Notes: generated by a model from the sequence alone, not told the origin. A stretch of 6,034 nucleotides of DNA from an uncultured Anaerolineaceae bacterium (GCA_937890875.1 CALAEB010000202.1:1-6034); one strand, 5' to 3'. Counted from the first letter of the stretch, positions 1 to 5,753 are shown. Numbers and translations are program-made.

Positions 1-902
1 ACCCCGCGGTGCGCCATGGAAATTTCACCCGGCCGCGGATGGTTGCCGCCGCCGACCAATCCGGCGTTGCTGATCGTATGATGCGGAGAGCGGAACGGAC
101 GGCTTTGGATCAGCGGCATTTCAGACGGCAGCTGATCCGCAATCGAATAAATCCGTGTCACATCCAGCGCTTCTTCAACGCTGAGATCCGGCAGGATGGA
201 AGGCAGTGCCCGCGCCATCAGCGTTTTTCCGGTTCCAGGCGGGCCGATCATCAGGACGTTGTGCGACCCTGCCGCGGCAATTTCAAGCGCCCGCTTGACG
301 TGTTCCTGACCTTTGATTTCGCCGAAATCCGTCAGCACCTTCGGAACGATCCGGGTGACTGTCAACGGTTGCTGCGGATCGATCGAAGCGCCTCCGGTCA
401 CATGCAGATACAGCGCGGCCAGCGTCTCCACCGGAAAAACATCGATATCCGGGATCAGCGCAGCTTCTTTCGCATCGCAGGCGGGAACATAAACGCTGGT
501 GAATCCGGCCGTTTTGGCTTTGGCGACGATCGGCAGAATCCCGCGCACATGCCGAACGGAACCATCCAGCGACAACTCGCCGATGATCAGGCTGTTCAGC
601 AGACGGTCCGGCGGGATGGAGCCGCCGGCGATCAGAATTCCCACCGCAATGGGCAGGTCAAAAAAAGAACCTTCTTTGCGCAGATCCGCCGGAGCCAGAT
701 TAATGGTGATCTTTTCACGGGGAAACACCAATTCGGAATTGCGGATCGCAGCCCGGACCCGTTCACGGCTTTCCTGCACAGCCGCATCCGGCAGGCCAAC
801 GATCACGGTAGCGGGCATCGAATGAGCCGAGGCATCCACCTCCACTTCAATGATTTCTCCGTCCAGATCCATCACCGTGCATGAATAAATTTTTGCGAGC
901 AT
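1..902 (-). CDS. comM: ComM/YifB-family Mg-chelatase-like AAA+ ATPase, 3' part outside the window
   Basis: Reading leftward from ATG 902-900, 300 complete codons are visible. Residues 1-170 form the Lon-protease-like N-terminal domain of this family (GLPDAAVQES near 36-45, INLAPADLRKEG near 67-78). The Mg-chelatase/MCM-like ATPase domain follows, with Walker A GPPGTGKT at 220-227 and the family signature FRSPHHTIS at 270-278. The sequence ends in GEISMAHRGV, just before the expected Walker B. Family members are about 500 residues, so roughly 60% is present. In naturally competent Gram-negatives ComM is a hexameric branch-migration helicase acting on recombination intermediates; in most other bacteria (YifB) the role is unsettled. 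The start lies 9 nt after the uppP stop, suggesting co-transcription. I see no strong Shine-Dalgarno. Family assignment is firm; a competence role here is not shown. Confidence 0.95.
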   Translation of the reverse strand, partial: MLAKIYSCTVMDLDGEIIEVEVDASAHSMPATVIVGLPDAAVQESRERVRAAIRNSELVFPREKITINLAPADLRKEGSFFDLPIAVGILIAGGSIPPDRLLNSLIIGELSLDGSVRHVRGILPIVAKAKTAGFTSVYVPACDAKEAALIPDIDVFPVETLAALYLHVTGGASIDPQQPLTVTRIVPKVLTDFGEIKGQEHVKRALEIAAAGSHNVLMIGPPGTGKTLMARALPSILPDLSVEEALDVTRIYSIADQLPSEMPLIQSRPFRSPHHTISNAGLVGGGNHPRPGEISMAHRG

Positions 903-911
903 GGCGAATAT

Positions 912-1730
912 TTATTGATTCAGGACAAAATAAAGCAGAACCAGCAATCCCAGCCCGATCCGGTAATATCCGAACAAGGTAAAATCATGTTTCCGGATAT
1001 ATCCCATCAGGAATTTGATCGCCAGCAGGGAAACGATGAATGCGGACGCCATTCCGGCCAGTAAAACCAGCGCTTCCATACCGGAAAAAGCCAGCCCGAA
1101 TTTCAGGATTTTGATGAAACTGGCGCCGAACATGATCGGAATCGCCAGAAAAAACGAGAATTCAGCCGCGACAGCCCGGGAGGTGCCGATCAGCATCGCG
1201 CCCAGAATCGTCGCGCCCGAACGGGACGTGCCGGGAATCAAAGACAAAACCTGAAACAGGCCGATCAAAAAAGCGGTTCGAATATCCAGCTCGGAAAAAT
1301 GATGGAGCCGGAACGAGCGCGTGCGGTTCCGGCGTTCGACGATCAGAAACAGGATCCCGTACAGAATCAGCGTGATTGTCACGGTTTGCCAATTATAAAA
1401 AATCGCATCGATCGAATCTTCGAAGAGGACTCCGACAATCCCCGCCGGAACGCAGGCCAGAGCGACTTTCAGCCACAGCGTCAGCGTCTCTTTTCGCTCC
1501 TCATCCGTTTTCTGCGCGGAAAACGGGTTCAGTTTCTGAAAATACAGAATCACGACTGCCAGAATCGCACCCAGCTGAACGACGACAAAGAACATCTCTT
1601 TGAACGCGTCGCTCATGTTCAGCCGGATGAATTCATCCGCCAGAATCATATGGCCGGTACTGCTGATTGGCAGCCACTCCGTAAACCCTTCAATGATTCC
1701 CAGCAGGATCGCCTTGATAATTTCGGACAT
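912..1730 (-). CDS. uppP: Undecaprenyl-diphosphate phosphatase (BacA/UppP)
   Basis: A 272-residue polytopic membrane protein, the usual length for UppP (E. coli 273). It dephosphorylates undecaprenyl diphosphate to the monophosphate carrier used for peptidoglycan and other envelope polymers, and overexpression gives bacitracin resistance. Both family signatures are intact: [14 protein letters not shown] at residues 14-27 (E18, S24 and H27 match E. coli E21, S27 and H30) and PGTSRSG at 166-172, whose R170 matches catalytic R174. Several hydrophobic segments follow each motif, and the protein ends in a hydrophobic helix. I chose ATG 1730-1728 because GGAG lies 6 nt upstream. An in-frame TTG at 1742-1740 would add four residues, but it overlaps that GGAG and lacks its own site. 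It is the first gene of an apparent operon with the ComM/YifB-like gene. Confidence 0.97.
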   Translation of the reverse strand: MSEIIKAILLGIIEGFTEWLPISSTGHMILADEFIRLNMSDAFKEMFFVVVQLGAILAVVILYFQKLNPFSAQKTDEERKETLTLWLKVALACVPAGIVGVLFEDSIDAIFYNWQTVTITLILYGILFLIVERRNRTRSFRLHHFSELDIRTAFLIGLFQVLSLIPGTSRSGATILGAMLIGTSRAVAAEFSFFLAIPIMFGASFIKILKFGLAFSGMEALVLLAGMASAFIVSLLAIKFLMGYIRKHDFTLFGYYRIGLGLLVLLYFVLNQ

Positions 1731-1736
1731 GGACCG

Positions 1737-1740
1737 CTCC
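1737..1740 (-). promoter_or_regulatory. Shine-Dalgarno of uppP
   Basis: On the minus strand GGAG (1740-1737) is separated by 6 nt from ATG 1730. This is the best-placed ribosome binding site in the window, and it decides the uppP start in favour of ATG 1730 over the upstream TTG at 1742. Confidence 0.75.
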
Positions 1741-1833
1741 AATCTTTATTAATTCATAAATAAGGAATATTGTGAACAATTCTTTCGGGAACCGTAAGTC
1801 CGGACAGCAGCGTCTTTTCCGGCAAATTCCTTT

Positions 1834-1862
1834 ATTATTTTACATCAAGTTGAAATGATCAA
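1834..1862 (-). promoter_or_regulatory. Candidate promoter for uppP-comM
   Basis: On the minus strand TTGATC (1862-1857, 4 of 6 to the -35 consensus) and AATAAT (1839-1834, 5 of 6 to the -10 consensus) are 17 nt apart. The leader to the uppP start would be roughly 100 nt. It contains a short dyad, CCGGA...TCCGG, around 1800-1822. Other weak matches exist in this AT-rich stretch, so this is only a candidate. Confidence 0.3.
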
Positions 1863-1941
1863 TCCGCGATCCGGCAGGAATTCAGCTTAACCAAATATGG
1901 GATTTCCCTGCATAAAGAAGAGTTCTTTATACGGAAAAATC

Positions 1942-1972
1942 CTGACAGAAATTTCGTCCTCTGAAATATGAT
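1942..1972 (+). promoter_or_regulatory. Candidate plus-strand promoter upstream of the hairpin and hydrolase operon
   Basis: CTGACA (1942-1947, 5 of 6 to TTGACA) and TATGAT (1967-1972, 5 of 6 to TATAAT) are separated by 19 nt, which is longer than ideal. A transcript from here would begin near 1980 and carry the 24-bp hairpin at 2008-2058 in its leader before reaching the hydrolase gene. The hexamers are good but the spacing is poor. Confidence 0.3.
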
Positions 1973-2007
1973 CAAAGTGGCAAAAGCAGAATTGTCGAAA
2001 AAGAAAA

Positions 2008-2058
2008 CTGTTGTTCTATGTTTTATTGGGCGAAGCCCAATAAAACATAGAACAACAG
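2008..2058. repeat. Perfect 24-bp inverted repeat with GAA triloop
   Basis: The left arm 2008-2031 is the exact reverse complement of the right arm 2035-2058, with only GAA (2032-2034) between them. The centre reads GCGAAGC, a heptamer known to form an exceptionally stable DNA mini-hairpin. The arms are AT-rich apart from the four G-C pairs next to the loop. Outside the stem, AAAAG (1999-2003) can pair with CTTTT (2065-2069) across a small internal loop. The repeat sits between divergent genes, so it is not at the usual place for an operon-end terminator. It could be a mobile-element relic (MITE- or REP-like), a structured leader, a small RNA or a cruciform site; the sequence alone does not decide. 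Confidence 0.93.
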
Positions 2059-2084
2059 ATAACTCTTTTGGGAGATTTTACTTT

Positions 2085-2108
2085 TTTGAAACCGAATCCA
2101 GTTTCAAA
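2085..2108. repeat. 8-bp hairpin
   Basis: TTTGAAAC (2085-2092) and GTTTCAAA (2101-2108) are perfect complements around an 8-nt loop. It lies 26 nt right of the long inverted repeat and 37 nt before ATG 2146. On the plus strand the U-run precedes rather than follows the stem, so it does not resemble a terminator. It may be an operator-like dyad or chance in AT-rich sequence. Confidence 0.5.
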
Positions 2109-2319
2109 TTACCGGAGGGTTTTGAAATATCAGGATTAATTCCGCATGAAAAAGTATAATCAGGACAGGGCAGAATTCTCCCGCCGTCCGTTCCGGCCGG
2201 TTTCCCGACTGCGCGGCGGCTCACCCAAAAAGGGAACTCCGCGTTCGGGAGACGGGAACAAAACCCGGCGGCAAAATGCGGAACAGGGAATTCCACAGCG
2301 ATTGAGGAAAGCAGGTGCA

Positions 2320-3195
2320 TTGACGAATCAGATTGAAACAAAACGCATCAACGCAGACGGGATCGGTATAACCTGTTACTGTGCGGGAAGCGGTGAGCAT
2401 ACGATCATCCTGCTGCATGGCGCCGGTGTAGATTCGGCGATGCTGTCCTGGGAAGAGGTTATTCCGTTGCTCTCCGACCGTTATCGGGTCATTGCGCCGG
2501 ATCTGCCAGGCTACGGCGCAAGCGACCGGATCAGCGGCAGCTACACATTGGCATTCTATACCGACATCGTAAAAAAGATTATTGAAGCGGTCGGCGGCTC
2601 GCCGGTCATCCTGGCCGGGCTGTCCTTAGGCGGCGGCATTTGCCTGAACATGGCGCTGACATACCCGGAACTGATTCGGATTCTCATACCGGTTGACGCG
2701 TGGGGATTGTTTGGCAGATTGCCCTGGCACCGGCTGACCTATTGGTTCACGCGTTCAAAACTGAACGATCATCTGTATGCATGGACCAGCAAAGTCCCTT
2801 CGCTCGTCCGCTGGTCGCTGGCATCTAACCTGTTCGGCGACAAAGCCAAAATAAGCGATACGCTGGTCACCCGAACGCAGCAAGCAATGCGGGAACCGGA
2901 CGCCGGAAAGCCGTTTATCTCTTTTCAGCGAAGTGAAATCACACCTACCGGCCTCACTACCAATCTGTTCGGGCGGCTTGAAGCAATCAGTGTTCCCACG
3001 CTATTGATCCACGGCAGTCTGGATAAAGCGGTTCCGGTAAAAGGGGCCATTGTTGCCAGCCGGCGAATCCCTGATTGCGAATTGTACCGGATGGAAGGCT
3101 GCAAACATTGGCCACAGAAGGAGCGTCCCGAAGAATTCGCGGATGCCGTTCAATCTTATCTGACTCGAAAATTGAAAGGAACATCCATCTCATGA
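2320..3195 (+). CDS. Alpha/beta-fold hydrolase
   Basis: From TTG 2320 the product is 291 residues, typical for a single-domain alpha/beta hydrolase with a helical cap. Visible parts are the oxyanion-hole strand LLHGAG (His33), APDLPGYGASDR around 59-70, the nucleophile elbow GLSLGG (Ser102), a cap of roughly 130-220, the acid in HGSLDKAVP (Asp235) and the catalytic His in GCKHWPQ (His263). The triad is complete, so an active esterase, lipase or C-C hydrolase is likely; substrate is unknown. No signal peptide is evident, so it is probably cytoplasmic. The frame stays open to ATG 2146, but those 58 residues are basic and low in complexity. I prefer TTG 2320 because GAGGA (2304-2308) and AGG (2313-2315) precede it and homology-like sequence begins there. 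The stop overlaps the lpdA start by 4 nt. Confidence 0.9.
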   Translation: MTNQIETKRINADGIGITCYCAGSGEHTIILLHGAGVDSAMLSWEEVIPLLSDRYRVIAPDLPGYGASDRISGSYTLAFYTDIVKKIIEAVGGSPVILAGLSLGGGICLNMALTYPELIRILIPVDAWGLFGRLPWHRLTYWFTRSKLNDHLYAWTSKVPSLVRWSLASNLFGDKAKISDTLVTRTQQAMREPDAGKPFISFQRSEITPTGLTTNLFGRLEAISVPTLLIHGSLDKAVPVKGAIVASRRIPDCELYRMEGCKHWPQKERPEEFADAVQSYLTRKLKGTSIS

Positions 3196-4574
3196 ACAAA
3201 TATGATGTCATCGTCATCGGCGCCGGCCCCGGCGGATACATCGCGGCCATCCGGACCGCCGAGGCGGGATTGAAAACCGCGATCATCGAAAAAGACGCAT
3301 TGGGCGGCGTGTGCCTGAATGTCGGCTGTATCCCTTCCAAATCTTTATTAAAGAATGCGGAAATCGCCCGGACGCTGCGCAAAAACGCCGCGCTCTTCGG
3401 GGTCAGTTTTGATAACCTGCAGCTGGATTATGCCGCAGCCGTTGAGCGCAGCCGTAAAGTCTCCAAACGGCTGAACCAGGGCGTTGGTTTTCTGATGAAG
3501 AAAAACGCGATTGACGTCTATGAGGGAACCGCCGTTTTTCAGGACGCCCATTCCATCCGGGTGGAAAAGGCCGCCGGCGAAGCCGAACAGCTCGAAGCGG
3601 ACGCCTTCATTATTGCGGCCGGAACCCACCCGTTCGAAATTCCGGGCATAACACCGGACGGTGAAAAGATCCTGAATTACCGGCAGGCAATCCTGCAGCC
3701 CCGGCTGCCGGGATCCGTCATCATCATCGGCGGCGGAGCGATCGGCGTCGAATTCGCCACCATCTGGAATTCCTACGGTTCGCAGGTGACGGTCGTCGAA
3801 ATGAAAGACCACCTGGTGCCGAATGAAGACCCGGAAGCCGGTGCGGAGTTGGAGCGCGCTTTCAAAAAACAGGGGATCAAAGTGAAAACCGGCGCCGCGC
3901 TGACAGGCGTTACAAAAACGGATCACGGTGTGCTGGCAAAGATTCGTTCCGGAAATGAAGAAAGTGAAATCGAAGCAGAACAGATCCTGGTTGCGACCGG
4001 GTTCCAGCCGAACAGCCAGGGGCTCGGGCTGGAATCCGCCGGCGTGGAGACCCATCCGCGCGGCTGGATTCTGACGGACGACCGCGGCAAAACGAATGTC
4101 GGACATATTTACGCGATCGGCGACATCACCGGCAAAATTCTGCTGGCGCATGCCGCCTCCGCCATGGGGAAAACCGCCGCCGAAAGCATCGCCGGACTGG
4201 AAACGCAGCCGCTGAATATCGACTTGATTCCGCATACCACGTTCAGCTTCCCGCAAATCGCTTCGTTCGGGCTGACCGAAACTTCCGCGCAGGAAAAAGG
4301 CATTCCGGCGCGGGCCGCGAAAGCCGGTTTTATCGCTAACGGGAAAGCGCTCGGCATCGCTGAAAACGAAGGCTGGGCCAAAATCCTCTACCATGCCGAA
4401 ACCGGCGTTGTGCTGGGCGCCACACTGATTGGGCCTGAAGTGAGCGAACTGCTGCCGGAACTGACGCTGGCCGCATCCAAACGACTGACGGTAAAAGACC
4501 TTTCCAACAATGTTCACGCGCACCCGACTCTGAGCGAAATCATTCAGGAAGCGGCAGAGAGCATCCGGGAATAA
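3192..4574 (+). CDS. lpdA: Dihydrolipoamide dehydrogenase (E3)
   Basis: A 460-residue flavoprotein that reoxidises dihydrolipoyl groups with NAD+ in 2-oxoacid dehydrogenase and glycine-cleavage complexes. Motifs in order: FAD-binding GAGPGG at 10-15; redox-active disulfide C41-x4-C46 in GGVCLNVGCIPSK; NAD-binding GGGAIG at 180-185, with Glu203 ending the second strand, which favours NAD over NADP; second FAD motif around Y307AIGD311; and C-terminal catalytic dyad His444-Glu449 in HPTLSE. All key residues are present and the length is standard. ATG 3192 was chosen because FAD-domain homology begins at its second residue; AAAGGA lies 11 nt upstream. The start overlaps the hydrolase stop as ATGA, implying translational coupling. 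No E1, E2 or glycine-cleavage gene is adjacent, so which complex it serves cannot be told. Mercuric or glutathione reductase is unlikely given the HPTLSE end and general fit. Confidence 0.96.
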   Translation: MNKYDVIVIGAGPGGYIAAIRTAEAGLKTAIIEKDALGGVCLNVGCIPSKSLLKNAEIARTLRKNAALFGVSFDNLQLDYAAAVERSRKVSKRLNQGVGFLMKKNAIDVYEGTAVFQDAHSIRVEKAAGEAEQLEADAFIIAAGTHPFEIPGITPDGEKILNYRQAILQPRLPGSVIIIGGGAIGVEFATIWNSYGSQVTVVEMKDHLVPNEDPEAGAELERAFKKQGIKVKTGAALTGVTKTDHGVLAKIRSGNEESEIEAEQILVATGFQPNSQGLGLESAGVETHPRGWILTDDRGKTNVGHIYAIGDITGKILLAHAASAMGKTAAESIAGLETQPLNIDLIPHTTFSFPQIASFGLTETSAQEKGIPARAAKAGFIANGKALGIAENEGWAKILYHAETGVVLGATLIGPEVSELLPELTLAASKRLTVKDLSNNVHAHPTLSEIIQEAAESIRE

Positions 4575-4582
4575 CCGCTGCG

Positions 4583-5104
4583 ATGAACTTCTCCATTTCT
4601 CAGGCCAAACCGGAGGACACGCCCGGTTTGGTTGGCTTACTCAACGCGGTCACCGAACGTCTGCATCAGAGAGCCATTCATCAGTGGAACGATCCCTGGA
4701 AAGCCGACGCAATCGAAGCGGATATCGTCCGGAACAGCGTCTTCCTCCTATGGGAGCCGGAAAGGATCATCGGCACCTACAGTTTCAAAACGCTGGAATC
4801 GAATCCATGGAGATCTAAAAACCGTTCCCAATCTCTCTATCTTTACCGGATCGCACTCCATCCCGATTATCAGGGGAAAGCGATCGGCAAAAAACTCGTT
4901 TTCCATGCGCTGGCCATGGGCAGACGGCAGCGCATGGAAGTATGGCTGGATTGTTGGGCGGGGAACGAAAAATTGAAACAATTTTACCGCGCCGCCGGGT
5001 TTCTGCATGCCGGCGATTTCCCGGAAGAAGATTACCGGATCAGCGTTTTTTATTTTCCGCTGCCATCGTCGGCACGGGTTCCCGCTTCGCCCAAGGATAG
5101 CTGA
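4583..5104 (+). CDS. GNAT-family N-acetyltransferase
   Basis: A 173-residue single-domain protein expected to transfer an acetyl group from acetyl-CoA to an amine; substrate unknown. The fold can be followed: N-terminal strand and helix (ISQAKPEDTPGLVGLL, 4-20), strand at 61-70, motif A strand and pyrophosphate loop LYRIALHPDYQGKAIG at 87-102, helix to about 114, strand MEVWLDC at 118-124, then motif B N128EKLKQFYRAAGF140 with the usual Asn and Tyr135. The loop Q97GKAIG102 has Ala where the consensus Q/R-x-x-G-x-G/A usually has Gly. A final strand ends near FYFPL (156-160); the last dozen residues look like an unstructured tail. ATG 4583 lies 8 nt after the lpdA stop; GGGA (4567-4570) is a weak, distant ribosome site. 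Last gene of the apparent operon. Confidence 0.88.
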   Translation: MNFSISQAKPEDTPGLVGLLNAVTERLHQRAIHQWNDPWKADAIEADIVRNSVFLLWEPERIIGTYSFKTLESNPWRSKNRSQSLYLYRIALHPDYQGKAIGKKLVFHALAMGRRQRMEVWLDCWAGNEKLKQFYRAAGFLHAGDFPEEDYRISVFYFPLPSSARVPASPKDS

Positions 5105-5173
5105 GGCAAGAATTCCAGATTTTTTTGCCGGTGATCCAATTTTTGGTTCGAGTTCCCAAAATCAAATCGATCG

Positions 5174-5199
5174 AAGCGGAAACCACGGTTCCGTTTTTT
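5174..5199 (+). terminator. Candidate intrinsic terminator of the hydrolase-lpdA-GNAT operon
   Basis: CGGAA (5177-5181) pairs with TTCCG (5189-5193), with one more inner pair possible beside a bulged A. The stem is directly followed by six T residues (5194-5199). Outward extension pairs AAG (5174-5176) with the start of the T-run. It lies about 70 nt after the GNAT stop, in the right orientation, with no other gene before the tRNA. The stem is short, so strength is uncertain. Confidence 0.5.
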
Positions 5200-5274
5200 A
5201 CGCGAAGCGCGGCAACAGGATAACCGCAAATTTCAAATTTCTGGCGGGGATTTCCTCTTTTTGTTAAACCATGA

Positions 5275-5280
5275 TAAAAT
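5275..5280 (+). promoter_or_regulatory. Possible -10 element of tRNA-Gln
   Basis: TAAAAT (5275-5280, 5 of 6 to TATAAT) sits about 26 nt before the mature tRNA 5' end, a plausible distance. No good -35 hexamer is found 16-18 nt upstream, so the call is weak. Confidence 0.25.
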
Positions 5281-5306
5281 TCTACCGCTCGGCGAAACGT
5301 CAGCAT

Positions 5307-5377
5307 TGGGATATGGTGCAATGGCAGCACACCAGACTTTGAATCTGTGGATCTTGGTTCGAATCCAGGTATCCCAG
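5307..5377 (+). tRNA. tRNA-Gln (anticodon UUG)
   Basis: A 71-nt cloverleaf: acceptor TGGGATA (5307-5313) pairs perfectly with TATCCCA (5370-5376); D stem GTGC/GCAC with loop AATGGCA; anticodon stem CCAGA/TCTGT with loop CTTTGAA, giving anticodon TTG at 5339-5341; four-nt variable region GGAT; T stem CTTGG/CCAGG with loop TTCGAAT. The U1-A72 pair and G73 discriminator are typical glutaminyl-tRNA features. The top anticodon-stem pair (27-43) is a C-U mismatch. CCA is not encoded: the bases after G5377 are CTT, so it must be added enzymatically. Whether it is charged by GlnRS or by the GatCAB transamidation route cannot be told from here. Confidence 0.95.
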
Positions 5378-5400
5378 CTTTTATAACCGGAAAAGGGCTC

Positions 5401-5434
5401 TGCTTGCGCTTGAATTGCTTCTTCAAATAAAGCA
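5401..5434. repeat. Composite hairpin downstream of tRNA-Gln
   Basis: TGCTT (5401-5405) pairs with AAGCA (5430-5434), and inside it TTGAA (5410-5414) pairs with TTCAA (5422-5426) around a 7-nt loop; small internal loops separate the two stems. It starts 23 nt after the tRNA and is followed by an A-rich rather than T-rich stretch, so it is not a standard plus-strand terminator. It might assist tRNA 3' processing or be incidental. Confidence 0.35.
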
Positions 5435-5437
5435 AAA
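5425..5437. repeat. 13-nt direct repeat, copy 1 (copy 2 at 5621-5633)
   Basis: AAATAAAGCAAAA occurs identically at 5425-5437 and 5621-5633, 196 nt apart. The bases directly before and after differ between copies. The interval contains most of the minus-strand open frame described at 5479-5706. It may be coincidence in A-rich sequence or a trace of a duplication. Confidence 0.5.
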
Positions 5438-5478
5438 TAATAACAGTGCAGCAGGCCTTTTTAATTAATCAATCCGCT

Positions 5479-5706
5479 TCAAGAATAGCCGGCCTTCGGG
5501 AGGAGTTTATTCAGTTGCGGATAAAATTGCAGAAACTTCGCACGGCCAATCCAAAGATCGTAGCCGTCCGGAAAAAATCGGTTTCCGTGCCGGCAATTCA
5601 AAATCTGGAGATCCCTTTCGAAATAAAGCAAAAGTTTCCAGCTCCCTTTCCATGATCCGAATTGTTCGTATCGCGCAAAAGCTTCCTTCGTGTATATCAG
5701 GTAGAA
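5479..5706 (-). pseudogene. Possible gene remnant, minus-strand open frame of 75 codons
   Basis: Between an in-frame stop at 5709-5707 and the stop TGA 5481-5479 the minus strand is open for 75 codons. The peptide has normal protein-like composition, rich in aromatic residues, with stretches such as AFARYEQFGSWKGSWKLLLY and FPDGYDLWIGRAKFLQFYP. It lacks ATG or GTG. The first conventional start is a TTG at 5631-5629 (50 residues), preceded by GGGAG 10 nt upstream. I do not recognise a family. It could be the 3' end of a decayed gene, a small gene starting at TTG, or a chance open frame; a 48-codon frame from ATG 5653 overlaps it in another phase. A near-consensus promoter reads into it (5706-5734). 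Confidence 0.3.
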
Positions 5707-5734
5707 TTAGAGCCGGTGGAAATTTTTCTGTCAA
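5706..5734 (-). promoter_or_regulatory. Near-consensus minus-strand promoter
   Basis: On the minus strand a perfect -35 TTGACA (5734-5729) is separated by exactly 17 nt from TCTAAT (5711-5706, 5 of 6 to TATAAT). Transcription would start near 5699 and run leftward, away from ygiQ, into the open frame at 5479-5706 and then antisense to the tRNA region. This is the best sigma-70-type match in the window, and no established gene lies directly beneath it. Confidence 0.55.
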
Positions 5735-5753
5735 GAATTGGAAAACGTAAAGC

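Larger units (their letters stand above)
1731..2319. other. Divergent intergenic region with abrupt base-composition change
   Basis: This stretch separates uppP (leftward) from the hydrolase operon (rightward). I see no convincing gene in it. The reading frame opening at ATG 1968 runs straight through the perfect inverted repeat at 2008-2058, so its amino-acid sequence is dictated by the repeat and is probably not coding. By hand count, 1981-2100 has 40 of 120 G+C (33%) while 2161-2280 has 78 of 120 (65%). The GC-rich part is open in frame with the hydrolase, but it would encode a basic, low-complexity peptide. Candidate promoters, the inverted repeat and a second hairpin are listed separately. 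Confidence 0.6.
5105..5306. other. Spacer between GNAT gene and tRNA-Gln
   Basis: No convincing gene is seen. It holds the candidate terminator at 5174-5199, a near-palindromic AAATTT C AAATTT (5228-5240) and a possible tRNA -10 element. On the minus strand an 88-codon frame (5306-5040) crosses the whole spacer and enters the 3' end of the GNAT gene, but it lacks a clear ribosome site and recognisable domains, and the same frame continues upstream through the tRNA gene. Confidence 0.5.

Noticed and set aside
9..884. Long plus-strand open frame of 291 codons
   Set aside because: It lies wholly antisense to the ComM/YifB-like gene, whose Walker A and FRSPHHTIS motifs are unmistakable; the plus-strand peptide is R/Q/H-rich with no domain.
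1740..1742. TTG at 1742-1740 as the uppP start
   Set aside because: It overlaps the GGAG that is ideally spaced for ATG 1730, and family homology starts at the ATG.
2008..2058. Reading the long hairpin as a rho-independent terminator
   Set aside because: It lies upstream of both divergent genes rather than after a gene, and the right arm is followed by ATAACTC, not a T-run.
1968..2159. Small plus-strand frame beginning MIKVAKAEL
   Set aside because: It passes through both arms of the perfect inverted repeat and overlaps the possible hydrolase leader; no ribosome site or domain.
3348..4523. Minus-strand open frame of 391 codons
   Set aside because: Antisense shadow of lpdA, caused by the codon bias of that gene; it lacks recognisable motifs.
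5040..5306. Minus-strand 88-codon frame across the GNAT-tRNA spacer
   Set aside because: Overlaps the GNAT 3' end and the candidate terminator, its upstream continuation is the antisense of the tRNA, and no family is recognisable. Kept only as a low-probability alternative.
5425..5633. tRNA-associated att site pair for an integrated element
   Set aside because: The repeat does not match the tRNA 3' end, the interval is under 200 nt, and no integrase gene is present.
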